Origin: Streptomyces xylophagus | GTDB taxonomy: Bacteria; Actinomycetota; Actinomycetes; Streptomycetales; Streptomycetaceae | DNA: 64,000 nucleotides | Assembly (NCBI RefSeq): GCF_000716435.1 | Contig: NZ_JNWO01000002.1 | Coordinates: forward strand, 620,001-684,000 | Direction of reading: 5' to 3' | Shown: in pieces, positions 8,501-16,216 of the stretch | How the letters are laid out: the number at the start of each line of letters is the position of its first letter | How positions within the stretch are numbered: position 1 is the stretch's first letter | Position numbers and translations under genes: made by a program | Notes under the pieces: generated by a model | What the model was told of the DNA's origin: nothing | What the model saw: only the letters and a program-made list of their open reading frames with translations | The model's database searches: none

Positions 8501-11500
8501 CGACGCCGTAGACGTCGGTGAGGTCGCCTGCCGTGTTGTAGGCGTAGGTCACCTGCCGTCCGGCGGCGTCCTTCAGGCCGGTGATGTGGCTTCCGGTCCA
8601 GGTCAGCGTGTAGACCCGGCCGCCCGGGTCGGTGACCGTCGACAGATGGCCGGAGTCGTCGTAGGCGAGCTTCGTCGCATACGCCGGGCTGGCCTTGCTC
8701 CCGACCAGGTCGGTCTCGGAGGTGAGCCGGCCGGTGGCGGTGTCGAAGGTGAAGACGTTCTTCGAGGTGCGGGTGAAGGTGTACGCGGAGCCGGACTTGG
8801 TCAGCGTGGCGTCGTAGCGCGGGGCGGTCGGGGTGTAGGTGCCCGATGCGTTGGTGAAGGTGACCTGGGAGCCGTCCTCCTGAGTGACCGTCACATCACC
8901 GCTGGTGGCGTACGTGCTCGCGGACAGGTTGTAGGAGTACGTCCAGCCGTAGCCGAAGGGGCCGTTGACGGCGAGTGAGCCGTTGGGGCCGCTGGGGTCG
9001 GCGACCGATTCCGCGTAGGAGCGGGTGAAGTCAAGCGGCATGCCGCGGCCCGGCGTTGACAGGTCGGTGTAGCTGTCGCCGAAGTACCCGGTGCTGGTGT
9101 CGACCGGGTCACCGGCCGTCCGCTTGGCGCAACCGCACTGGACCCAGGCGGGGTTGGAGCCCTTGGGCGCGTCCTTCACGCCCGGCGGGCCGCCGATCGG
9201 ATGACCGGGGGTGCCGCCCTCCGGGATGAACGCGACGGCGTCGTACGCCACGTCGTAGTCCGCGTAGTTGATGTTGCCCGAGCCCGAGATGTCGCTCTTG
9301 TTGGTGAGCTTGACGGTGCCGCCGTTCTCCATCGCGAAGGTGCCGATGGTCACCCACTCCTCGGAGCCCCAGTCCTGGTTCACCCGGATCTTCCAGGGGC
9401 TCACCCCGCCGCCGGGATTGATCGTGTAGACGACGTTGGTCGCGGACGCGGCGGTGGACGGGAAGTGCAGCTTGATCTTGTAGTACTGGAGCTTGGGGAG
9501 AGTCGGCGTCCAGGTACCAGTGTTGATCTCCGCCGGGGTCGAGCCGGTCTCGGTGTGCGTGAACAGCACATGCCCGCCGAAGCCGACGCCGAGCTGGTGG
9601 GTGTCGATGGCGCCGACCGGGTTGCCGGACGCGTCGGTGCCGTAGGAGTACGTAAAGGTGCCGTTCTGCGACCAGTTGGACGATCCGCAGCCGACCAGGT
9701 TCAGCGGTGGCTGGCTCTGCGACTCGTCGACGATGATCGGCGAACCGCTGCCCTCGTCATGGACGTGGGCGGTGTCGAGGGAGCAGGACGGCGGGTGCGG
9801 GTGCGGCTTCTGCACCGCCGGCTCACCGGATCCGGAACCGACGGTGTACGCGCTGGTGGCGCAGGTGGTGGAGCAGTCGGAGATGTAGGTGGCCGCCCCG
9901 TGCCACCAGCACTCGGAGTCCGACAGGGTGCACAGCTTCGGGGTGGCACCGCTGGGGTCGCACTGGTCACCGGCGGTGGTGCAGAAGGTGGTCGGCGCCG
10001 GGATCTGCAGCCAGGTCTTGCCGCCGTGGTAGTCCGGAGTGGTGTACGAGGCGGTGTTGAAGCGCAGGATCGGCTGGCCCATCCAGCCCATGATCCGTTC
10101 CTGGTAAGGCCAGTCGGCCGGGTGCGAGGCATCGGCGTAGGAGGTCTTCAGATAGGGCGCACGGGTCGGCGGGTAGTCGGGGTTGGCCGGGTTGTTGGCC
10201 CAGCCCAGGCCCCAGGTCCCGTCCGGACCGGTGCAGGTCGGGCTCGGCGTGCAGCCGGTGGTGTTGCCGAACGCGGCGGTCGGCTGAATGCCGGAGTTGT
10301 ACGCCCAGGCCGCGAAGTACCAGTTCTCCAGGTACTTCGGGTCACCGCCGTTGACCAGGATTCCCGCGGCGTAGAGCTGGTTCCAGGTCCGCTCCAGGAT
10401 CTGCAGCCCGGCCGCCAGGTTCTCCTGGTAGTCCACGGCGATCTTCCACTGCCCGTGCACCGAGTAGGTGGTGTCACCGGCCGACATGCCCGTGGTGATC
10501 TGGCCGAGGCCGTAACCGCAGTCGGCCTTCGTGTAGTCCATCTGCGAGACGGAGCCGCCGGCGCCGTAGTAGTCACCGACCAGGGAGCCGCCCGAGATGC
10601 CGGGCAGCGCATGCCACGACGCCTGGCTGTAGTTGGACTCCTGCGCCACGATCGCCTCGTACACCGAACGCGGCACCGAGTCCCAGGTGCCGGACGACGG
10701 GTGGCTCAGCGCCACCCGCGCGAAGTCGGTGTTGGGGGCGTACGCGACCAGGCCCATGTTCGCGTAGTTCGCCGGCCGCTGATAGGCCGTGCCGGAAAGC
10801 AGGCCCTGCTCGGCCATCTCGATCGCCCAGGAGACCTGGTTCGCCGACGGCTGCATCACCTGCTTGTCCTCGGCGAGCCGGTCCACCGCGCACTTCGGGG
10901 AGACGGCGGCGGCCGCGGTGAGCTGCTGGGACGTGGCGGGCGTGACGGCGTTCTCGGTGGCGGTTTTGGTGAGCGGTCCGGATGCCTGCTTCTGCGTGGT
11001 CTGCGGCCCGGCCGCCGGCTTTACGGTTCCGGTCGACGTGACCGGGCCCGGGAGTGTCGTCACCGGGGTGCTGGCCGCGGGCGCGGCGGCGCGCTTGATC
11101 AGGGTGTGCTTCCTGGTGCCCAGCACCAGTGGCGCGTTGGCCTTGGTCTTCGGTCCCGCACCGAGCGCGGCAGCGCCGTCGAGGGAGACCGCCTGCGCGC
11201 CGTTCGGAAGGCCCTTCGTAGAAACGGTCCGGACGCCGGAGCCCTTGGCGACACCGGTCGCGCCGACGGCATTGGCGTGTCCGCCCCGGCCCTGCATCAA
11301 CTGGAGTGCGGACGAGGGGCCCTGGCCGATCGTGGTGACCTTGCCCTGGCGCTCGCGGCGCAGCAGCGATGTCTTGCCGCCGGTGGCCCGGACCGCGAAG
11401 TCGACCCCGCCGCCGGCCTCGGGCCGCAGGTCGTACGCCTGGCCGCCGGTGTCGGCGAGCTTCACCGGCGGGGCACTTGAGCCCTTCGCGGCGACCGGGA

Positions 11501-12170
11501 TACGTACCAGCGCGCCGCCACGCACACCCACGGGACCGGCGGCGGTCGGAACGACCGAGGTGATCTGGCCGGCGACGTTCGCGGAGGCCGTCACCTTCGC
11601 CGACCGCAGGTCGACGGAGAGCACCTGGGTGCGCTGCTCGTTGTCCCCGGGGTTCACGGTGAACTCGGCGATGTCGCCGAGGCCGCAGCCCGGCGAGTGG
11701 TACTTCAGGCCCACGCCCTCGGCGACCGGCCTGACAGTGCCGGTCCGCAGATCCACGGAGTACGCGAACGCACCGTGGTCGCGTGCCGCCACCTGGTTCA
11801 CCGCCATCGCGGGCAGCACGGTGACCGCGATGTACCGTCCATCGCCGGACACGCACTGGTACCCGGTCCACGACGAATCGTCGATGTCGCCCGGCCGTAC
11901 GACGGCGACCTCACGCCAGGCATACCCACCGGCCCCGGTGCCCACGGCCAGGTGGTAACCCGTGCTGTCGCCATAGCCGTTGACGATCACGTCGCCCGCC
12001 GGAGCCCCGGTCACGGCCGCCTGCGCGCTGCCGCCCTCCGTCGCCTTGACCACTGCGGCGGCTTCGCCAGGTGCGGCAGCCGCGGGCGGAATGCCCACCG
12101 CCATCACCGCGACCGCCACCGAACCCGCTATTCCAGCCATGGCCGCACTGGGCCATCGATACCGGCTCAC
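5517..12170 (-). CDS. giant secreted RHS/YD-repeat protein with lytic-transglycosylase-like and golvesin-like domains
   Basis: The product is 2217 residues. The start is GTG at 12170 (VSRYRW) behind a GGGGGG-rich ribosome site; longer in-frame starts lack a signal peptide. Order: signal peptide (to about 35); a beta-rich propeller-like region (40-370); a low-complexity linker; a transglycosylase-like region (about 450-640; QESNYSQASWHALPGISGGS, GYGLGQITTGM); a golvesin C-terminal-like domain (about 890-980; YADYDVAYDAVAF); a DUF6531-like module (DPVDTSTGYFGDSYTDLSTP, about 1020); some 20 or more YD repeats (about 1060-2000); and an RHS core signature (YYDPATAEFITVDPAV, NPLNQVDPTG, about 2040-2090). 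After the core come a hydrophobic helix and a Lys-rich tail of about 120 residues, where polymorphic toxins normally carry their effector. It is probably wall-associated or exported. Confidence 0.9.
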   Translation of the reverse strand: MSRYRWPSAAMAGIAGSVAVAVMAVGIPPAAAAPGEAAAVVKATEGGSAQAAVTGAPAGDVIVNGYGDSTGYHLAVGTGAGGYAWREVAVVRPGDIDDSSWTGYQCVSGDGRYIAVTVLPAMAVNQVAARDHGAFAYSVDLRTGTVRPVAEGVGLKYHSPGCGLGDIAEFTVNPGDNEQRTQVLSVDLRSAKVTASANVAGQITSVVPTAAGPVGVRGGALVRIPVAAKGSSAPPVKLADTGGQAYDLRPEAGGGVDFAVRATGGKTSLLRRERQGKVTTIGQGPSSALQLMQGRGGHANAVGATGVAKGSGVRTVSTKGLPNGAQAVSLDGAAALGAGPKTKANAPLVLGTRKHTLIKRAAAPAASTPVTTLPGPVTSTGTVKPAAGPQTTQKQASGPLTKTATENAVTPATSQQLTAAAAVSPKCAVDRLAEDKQVMQPSANQVSWAIEMAEQGLLSGTAYQRPANYANMGLVAYAPNTDFARVALSHPSSGTWDSVPRSVYEAIVAQESNYSQASWHALPGISGGSLVGDYYGAGGSVSQMDYTKADCGYGLGQITTGMSAGDTTYSVHGQWKIAVDYQENLAAGLQILERTWNQLYAAGILVNGGDPKYLENWYFAAWAYNSGIQPTAAFGNTTGCTPSPTCTGPDGTWGLGWANNPANPDYPPTRAPYLKTSYADASHPADWPYQERIMGWMGQPILRFNTASYTTPDYHGGKTWLQIPAPTTFCTTAGDQCDPSGATPKLCTLSDSECWWHGAATYISDCSTTCATSAYTVGSGSGEPAVQKPHPHPPSCSLDTAHVHDEGSGSPIIVDESQSQPPLNLVGCGSSNWSQNGTFTYSYGTDASGNPVGAIDTHQLGVGFGGHVLFTHTETGSTPAEINTGTWTPTLPKLQYYKIKLHFPSTAASATNVVYTINPGGGVSPWKIRVNQDWGSEEWVTIGTFAMENGGTVKLTNKSDISGSGNINYADYDVAYDAVAFIPEGGTPGHPIGGPPGVKDAPKGSNPAWVQCGCAKRTAGDPVDTSTGYFGDSYTDLSTPGRGMPLDFTRSYAESVADPSGPNGSLAVNGPFGYGWTYSYNLSASTYATSGDVTVTQEDGSQVTFTNASGTYTPTAPRYDATLTKSGSAYTFTRTSKNVFTFDTATGRLTSETDLVGSKASPAYATKLAYDDSGHLSTVTDPGGRVYTLTWTGSHITGLKDAAGRQVTYAYNTAGDLTDVYGVGTTRTPALKDDDHTVYTYTADHLMASVRTPAQYGSTATPTPVTSMTYDSSERVLTQTDPTGKTTAFTYGPDTGAGLVAGQTQVTDPAGHRTIDTYADGLLTSETKGAGTADTGTWTYTYDPVTLGVTSVSDPDGNLQTFSYDDHGNKNSESDARGFTTSYLYDDSDNLTRTIDPSGLQTVYGYDESGHIAAGGTGYGLLTSVTKKPVNEDSTTAARTVNVYYDDTAHPGDSTRTVDARGNTGLNTYDAAGDITSSTNTANEKTSYGYDLGRGLLTTLVTPIGNAADTTTSCTPPAKGCTTYAYDAWGNITKTTDALGHSASASYDADGDKTSATDGNSRTTAYGYDAADRQTSVTQADGTTTQTVYNGDDTVQKTVDGAHAPTTYSYDNQGRQTSVTDPDSRVSTAGYDPAGNLLTVTDPDNRVTTYTYDPGSNPVSVDYSDPATPDVTSIEYSPSGNLTSMTDGTGTSTLTYDSFGDVLSHTNGAGATTGYVYDQNGNATSVVYPGAGTVTRTFDKANRLSGLTDWNGKATTFGYGADGQWTSTAYPNGTTATTGLDDADHPASDTLTKGTTTLASLVYTRDNAGQLSGETPTGVPGSAQTYGYTALEQLKTATAGSTTTGFAYDAAENPVQVGTANQVFDPAGRLCWSSTAALASGAACASPATGSTTYSYDNEGDRTGRVTPSATTTYAYDQAARLTAVGGSATASYRYDGNGLRAAKTVGAVTTNFTWDDEDVPDLLSDGTTSYLYGPGGTPVEQIGGTTQWYFHDQLGSTRALADSTGAITGSYAYTPYGEVSSHTGTAATPLEYAGQYTDAETGLQYLRARYYDPATAEFITVDPAVRSTLRAYRYTAGNPLNQVDPTGQFWGFVAAAVGEVAAAVSLPEVIVVLVVAVVVVAAIYYTASAINDRVDSWQDSYGNSTSWDDSPYVAQSKGGQQNKSAKQFTAAELEALKAEKEGRPCDQSILKAAKQKVKYNQKVNEQTRNAQKRKSK

Positions 12171-12439
12171 GCCGTCCCCCCTGTGGGACGCGCACCATGC
12201 GGGCCCCCGAGAAGCACTCATGCACCACGGCCGACACGGCCAATCCAGGCGGCCTGCGTTTTCCCACGTCCACCACCAATTCTTATCCCGTGCTTTTCCA
12301 GCGCTTGACCAACGCGACGTGGCTAACTCGCATCCAGCCCAGCGCAAACCAGCACATAGCCTTCCCGGATTGCCCATTAACCATCGTACGCACCAAAAGC
12401 TTCCGTTTCAGAATGCATTTCCGTCGCACTGTCGGATGG
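12171..12439. promoter_or_regulatory. upstream region of the RHS gene, lower GC than surroundings
   Basis: About 270 bases with no supportable gene lie between the RHS start and the transposase fragment. The stretch has visibly more A/T than its neighbours. It presumably carries the RHS promoter, but I cannot pick convincing -10/-35 boxes. The ribosome site (rc of CCCCCCTG at about 12176-12183) is clear. Confidence 0.4.
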
Positions 12440-12727
12440 TCAAAGGAATTCCTCCTCTTCGACAAATGGGCATTTTCGGCACTTCCACCGACCGGCGCCC
12501 GCTGCCCATTCACTGATCGCCGGCAGCGAGGTGGCACCGGCCAGTAGGCCCATGGCGGCCAGGGCCGGCACGTAGACCAGGGCATGCCGTACTCCGCGAC
12601 GCGCGAGCGGATCGCGTACCTCAGCGAGACGTTCCAGCAGGCCGGGATGCTCCTTCGGCTGAACCGTCGATTGATCACGTAGCTGGTCAAGGGCAGGCGG
12701 GATCGACGATGATTGCGCAGCAGGCAC
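12440..12727 (-). pseudogene. ISAs1-family transposase, N-terminal fragment
   Basis: The GTG at 12727 opens a reading frame MPAAQSSSIPPALDQLRDQ, then LLERLAEVRDPLARRGVRHA and [17 protein letters not shown]. This is the typical N-terminus of ISAs1-family transposases (LL..L..V.DPR..RGVRH.L..(V/L)LAL...A.LAG..S..AI.EWA). After about 75 family residues the frame runs into unrelated sequence and stops at 12440. It has the same orientation as the C-terminal piece at 4415-4599. The missing middle (about 260 residues) is not elsewhere in the window. Confidence 0.72.
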
Positions 12728-12740
12728 GGTGTTCCCAAAC

Positions 12741-12786
12741 GGTCATGTGGGGTAGGGGCCTACATGATCTTGGAATCCCGTGCCTG
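12741..12786. repeat. outer end of ISAs1-family element (copy 1)
   Basis: This 46-base segment just upstream of the transposase 5' fragment matches 36876-36921, which sits at the same place beside the other transposase 5' relic, at 34 of 46 positions. The outermost 24 bases (catgatct, ggaa, cccgtgcctg) match at 22 of 24. I take the conserved outer part as the IS terminal repeat. Confidence 0.6.
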
Positions 12787-12960
12787 ACTCATTCACGTGG
12801 GCAGACAGCGCGCCACAGAACCGGACAAGGCGGTCGAGGTTGCACTTTGACGAAGCCCAGGGTGCCGGTGGAGTCGGAGCGGCCCAGCAGAAAGGTGAGC
12901 GGATTCGTCAGGGCGCCGGTGAAGGCACCGATCACCGGGAATAGCTGGCAATTCGAACAA

Positions 12961-13446
12961 TCAACTCCGCCAGTTCGCCGTGAAGTAGTTCGGGAAGGCG
13001 AGACCGTCGCGAATCGTCACCGCGTGAAGTTCGGCCAGCACGTTCTCCAGGTGCAGTACCGCGTGTCGGCCGCCCGCGGCACCCCCGTAGCTGACGAAGG
13101 CGACCGGCTTGGCCGTCCACTGTGTGAAATGCCAGTCGATGGCCGCTTTCAACGACGCGGGATAGCTGTGGTTGTACTCCGGCGTGACCACGATGAAAGC
13201 GTCGGCGCTAGTCAGGGCCGACGTCAGCGCCGCCATCCCGGCCGGGCGAGGGTAGTCGTAGCGAGCGTGCTCCGGCGAAGCCGCAGGCAGCGCCAACGGG
13301 ATGTCGAACTCGGCCAGATCAACGACCCGCACATCGAAAACACCGTGCAGACCGGCCTGTTCGGCGATCCACGACGCCACAACCGGGCCGAACCGTCCGT
13401 CGCGTGTGCTTCCGATGATGATCAGGAGCTGATGTGCGTTCTCCAT
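12961..13446 (-). CDS. NADPH-dependent FMN reductase, C-terminally shortened
   Basis: The product is 161 residues from ATG at 13446 (MENAHQLLIIIGSTRDGRFG). The flavodoxin-like fold is clear: the phosphate-binding GSTRDGR loop, VVTPEYNHSYPASLKAAIDW (flavin contact region) and AFVSYGGAAGGRHAVLHLEN. Relatives usually continue 25-35 residues past the point where this one stops (YFTANWRS then TGA). The missing tail lies on the side facing the IS fragment, so it may have been cut by rearrangement. The broken XRE regulator is divergently adjacent; such regulator/oxidoreductase pairs are common in Streptomyces. Activity is doubtful. Confidence 0.7.
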   Translation of the reverse strand: MENAHQLLIIIGSTRDGRFGPVVASWIAEQAGLHGVFDVRVVDLAEFDIPLALPAASPEHARYDYPRPAGMAALTSALTSADAFIVVTPEYNHSYPASLKAAIDWHFTQWTAKPVAFVSYGGAAGGRHAVLHLENVLAELHAVTIRDGLAFPNYFTANWRS

Positions 13447-13558
13447 AGCCACCACGATCGGACAGCACCGTGCTCCCAACCAGACCGTGCTCAGGCTGGC
13501 CCCCGCAGAGCCACGCTGCGCACTCCGCGATCAGCGGGCAGCGCCCTATGCTCGCGGC

Positions 13559-14214
13559 ATGGGTTCGCCGTTGGGGGATTTCATCCGGACCAAGCGAGAC
13601 AGTATCCAGCCCCAATCGTGGGGACTGCCCGATCGCGGCCGCCGCCGGTCACCGGGTCTGCGGCGCTCCGATCTCGCCGCGCGGGCCGCATCAGCGTCGA
13701 ATACCGGACCCGTATAGAACAGGGCCGTGACCGCAATCCTTCGGTGGCGATGGTGAACGCGCTTGCCGACGTCCTCGCCCACACCAGCGGCTACCAATAG
13801 CTGACGCGAGGAACCGGCCTGCTCGACGCCGAGACACCGAATCTGACGCGCTACGTCTTCACCGACCCCCGCGCACGGAAGTTCTTCACCGACTGGGACG
13901 ACGTCGCCGACGAGCAGGCCTTCGACCTGTGGCTCGGTCCGACCGCGGGGAACTCCGAGTGGTTCACCACGGAACTCGCCCGCGTCGCCGGCCCCGACTT
14001 CACCCGCCGCCTGGACCGGCACGTGGTTCCACGACGTGGGACGCTCCGCCTCAACCACCCGTCCGGGTACGAGCCCCACCTGCTCCGCGAGGCACTCGAA
14101 CTCTCCTCGGACGCCCAGCAGTTGGTTGTCCTGCTCCCTGCGGACGACAGCACGGCCGAGGCCCTCGGCGAACTCCGCCGCCGGTCCCTCGGGCGGCTCC
14201 GGGCCATCTCCTGA
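13559..14214 (+). pseudogene. MmyB-like XRE-family regulator, multiply broken
   Basis: From ATG 13559 one frame encodes MGSPLGDFIRTKRDSIQPQS and GRRRSPGLRRSDLAARA, the HTH start of MmyB-like regulators. Near 13690 the frame changes to ISVEYRTRIEQGRDRNPSVA then VNALADVLAHTSGY. This joins the HTH end directly to a segment normally about 55 residues further on, so an internal deletion is likely. TAG at 13798-13800 follows. The same frame then continues through the MmyB ligand-binding domain (LTRYVFTDPRARKFFTDWDD, VPRRGTLRLNHPSG, LVVLLPADDSTAEAL) to TGA at 14212-14214. One frameshift, one deletion and one stop make it non-functional. Confidence 0.75.
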
Positions 14215-14437
14215 CACATCCCTGGCGGGATCGTGCGCCGGGCTGCGAGGCGGAGGTGTCGGTCTCGTCCGGTGCGCGGATGCCGTTGAGGAAGCGGCCA
14301 ACGTCCGCTGCGCCAGGGTGACTTGGTCGCCCTGCGCCGATACGGCCACCCCGCGGGTACGAGGTGACAGGGCTGAGCCGACGTGGCGGGGGTAGCCGAG
14401 ACAGCGATGAGCACGGTGCTTTGAAGAGAGGAGCGTC

Positions 14438-14584
14438 ATGTCGGGCGTAGTGGAGCGCATCAAGCAGTTCGCCAGGAGCCCTCAGGGGCGACGCGCAGCC
14501 GAACAAGTGCGCCGAGCCGCTGCCGACCCGCGCCGCCGGGCCCAGGCCCGGCGTCTGTTGGACAGACTGCGCGGCCACCGCTGA
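14438..14584 (+). CDS. small Arg/Ala-rich protein, 48 residues
   Basis: The ATG at 14438 has a strong ribosome site (GAGAGGAG at about 14426-14433). The 48-residue product MSGVVERIKQFARSPQGRRA... ends in DRLRGHR. It is a basic amphipathic helix without Cys or membrane segment. Small proteins of this type (ERIKxFxxSPQGRRxxEQxRRxAxDP) recur in Streptomyces genomes with no assigned function. It sits between two relics but looks intact. I would keep it because of the ribosome site and the good codon bias. Confidence 0.6.
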   Translation: MSGVVERIKQFARSPQGRRAAEQVRRAAADPRRRAQARRLLDRLRGHR

Positions 14585-14597
14585 GTACACCCGCCCG

Positions 14598-14700
14598 GTG
14601 ACCGACGTCCACGGCGGCGCCCAGTGGTTGAGGAAGGGTGACGACCACTGTCTGCACGTCTCCGTGCACGACAGTTCCGGCGAGCTGCCCGCGTCCCGCG
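14598..14700 (+). pseudogene. possible relic of a HATPase_c regulatory ATPase
   Basis: Translation from GTG 14598 gives VTDVHGGAQWLRKGDDHC then LHVSVHDSSGELPASREV. This resembles the N- and G1-box flank of the anti-sigma/histidine-kinase-like ATPases abundant in Streptomyces (VTN...L...L.V.VHD.S..LP). No start domain or G2 box is present and the frame decays after 14700. The remaining bases to 15041 show no supportable gene. Confidence 0.35.
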
Positions 14701-15041
14701 AGGTCGGTGCGTTGGCGCCGGGGACTCGTCGCCCCGGTCGTCGTCTCATCCGTCGGAACGCTCTGTGGACGCACCTGCACGCGTGTGCTTTGATCCGCTC
14801 ATGGAGACCACTGGCCAGGCACACACGGTGCTGCTCGACCCCTTCTGGGTGAGCCGCCGCGCCGACCAGTTCGACCAGATCTGTCGTTGACCTTCGCGCA
14901 ACGACCGCGATCTCGCCGCCCCTCCCTCATCCGGCTCGCTCTCGGCGCACCCCACCGCTCAGCCGTCAATCGACCGTCCCCGTACGGGCGTTGGCGCGTG
15001 TACCGCCGTGTCCGGGCCCGTTGCCGCCGCGAAGGAATCCC

Positions 15042-16070
15042 ATGGCACAGCCCACCGCCCTCCCCGTCATCGACATCTCCCGCTTCCGCGATCCCGGCAC
15101 CGACCGTGACGCCTTCCTGGCCGAACTCCGGTCCGCAGCCCACGAAGTGGGGTTCTTCTACGTCACCGGACACGACGTTCCCGCATCAGTCCGGGACGAG
15201 ATTCTGGACGCGGCCCGCGCCTTCTTCGTCCTTCCGGAGGAACAGCGACTGGAGATCGAGAACCTCAACTCGCCCCAGTTCCGCGGGTATACGCGCACCG
15301 GAACCGAGTACACGGCGGGTGGCGCCGACTGGCGCGAACAGATCGACATCGGCCCGGAACGGGAAGCGGTCGACACCGGACCGGAGGACCCTGACTACCT
15401 CCGGCTCATCGGCCCCAACCAATGGCCCTCCGCGCTACCGGAGTTGAGGGACATCGTGCTGCGCTGGCAGGCGGAGGCACTGAGGGTGAGCCGCGAGGTC
15501 CTGCGTGCCCTCGCGGCCGCGCTCGGGCAGGACGAGCGCTACTTCGACGAGTGGTTCGACGACGAGGCGGCCGTGCACGTGAAGATCGTGCACTATCCGC
15601 CGCGCCCGGCCGAGGACGCCGAGCAGGGAGTGGGCGCACACAAGGACTACGGCTATCTCGCGTTGGTGCAGCAGGACGAGGTGGGCGGACTCCAGGTCCA
15701 GCGCGAGGACGGGGGCTGGATCGACGCCGTACCCGTGGCGGACGCCTTCGTGTTCAACATCGGCGAGATGCTGGAGATCGCCACCCAGGGCTATCTCAAG
15801 GCCACGCGACACCGGGTGGTCAGCCCGCGGGCGGGGGTGGACCGCTACTCCGTCCCGTTCTTCCTCGGCCCGCGCCTCGACGCGGTCGTCAAATCCCTCC
15901 GACTGCCGCCGGAGCTCGCCGCCCGCAGCCGCGGAGTCACCGACGACCCGGACAACCCCCTGCCGGCCGCCTTCGGCGAGAACGCCGTGATCGGCTGGCT
16001 CCGCTCGCACCCGAGGGTCGCCGAACGCTGGTGGTCCGATGTCCTGGCGAAGCGGGAGAAGGCCCGATGA
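15042..16070 (+). CDS. isopenicillin N synthase-like 2OG/Fe(II) dioxygenase
   Basis: The product is 342 residues; ATG 15042 follows GAAGGA. The non-haem dioxygenase N-terminus (PVIDISRFRDPGT, HEVGFFYVTGHDVP) and the double-stranded beta-helix are clear. Iron ligands are H200 and D202 in AHKDYGYLALVQQDE and H257 in LKATRHRVVSP. R268 and S270 (the RxS motif) would bind 2-oxoglutarate. In this family such enzymes hydroxylate, desaturate or cyclise small molecules. The next ORF overlaps its stop by 4 bases (ATGA) and an MFS exporter follows, so the three form one operon, possibly modification plus export of a small molecule. Substrate unknown. Confidence 0.88.
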   Translation: MAQPTALPVIDISRFRDPGTDRDAFLAELRSAAHEVGFFYVTGHDVPASVRDEILDAARAFFVLPEEQRLEIENLNSPQFRGYTRTGTEYTAGGADWREQIDIGPEREAVDTGPEDPDYLRLIGPNQWPSALPELRDIVLRWQAEALRVSREVLRALAAALGQDERYFDEWFDDEAAVHVKIVHYPPRPAEDAEQGVGAHKDYGYLALVQQDEVGGLQVQREDGGWIDAVPVADAFVFNIGEMLEIATQGYLKATRHRVVSPRAGVDRYSVPFFLGPRLDAVVKSLRLPPELAARSRGVTDDPDNPLPAAFGENAVIGWLRSHPRVAERWWSDVLAKREKAR

Positions 16071-16216
16071 GCATTCAACGCCCTTACGACGGACGGGAGT
16101 TCGCGACTCGGCAGGTGCACGCCGCCGCAGTGACCGGCGGACTCGACGGGGAGCGCGCCCACGGCAAGGTCAGTGGCGCGGAGCGGGAAGCGGGCTTCAC
16201 GGAGCGGTACGCCTGA
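16067..16216 (+). CDS. 49-residue ORF, translationally coupled; resembles the N-terminus of O-acetylhomoserine sulfhydrylase-like enzymes
   Basis: The ATG at 16067 overlaps the oxygenase stop (ATGA), and the stop TGA at 16214-16216 directly abuts the MFS start ATG. The product begins MSIQRPYDGREFATRQVHAA. The FATRQVHA stretch resembles the start of Cys/Met-metabolism PLP enzymes (GFATRxVHAG). The rest (GGLDGERAHGKVSGAEREAG) does not match, and no PLP-binding part follows. It is either a small coupled peptide or a remnant of a gene deleted from the operon. Perfect coupling at both ends argues that it is translated. Confidence 0.5.
   Translation: MSIQRPYDGREFATRQVHAAAVTGGLDGERAHGKVSGAEREAGFTERYA

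Noticed and set aside
5900..9000. Regularly repeated DNA motifs that could suggest a repeat array or CRISPR.
   Set aside because: The repeats are coding YD repeats (G..T.Y.YD..G) of varying length, without constant repeats or spacers.
6102..11480. Plus-strand open frames of 958 and 759 codons opposite the RHS gene.
   Set aside because: Val/Gly/Arg-rich antisense shadows of the YD repeats, with no recognisable domain; the minus strand encodes a coherent RHS protein.
12787..12960. Minus-strand segment encoding FPVIGAFTGALTNPLTFLLG-like sequence between the IS end and the FMN reductase.
   Set aside because: It looks vaguely like a membrane protein fragment but has no start, no clear family and only about 50 codons; not supportable as a feature.
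14801..14890. A 29-codon ORF (METTGQAHTVLLDPFWVSRR...).
   Set aside because: No ribosome site and no recognisable relative; probably chance or part of a decayed gene.
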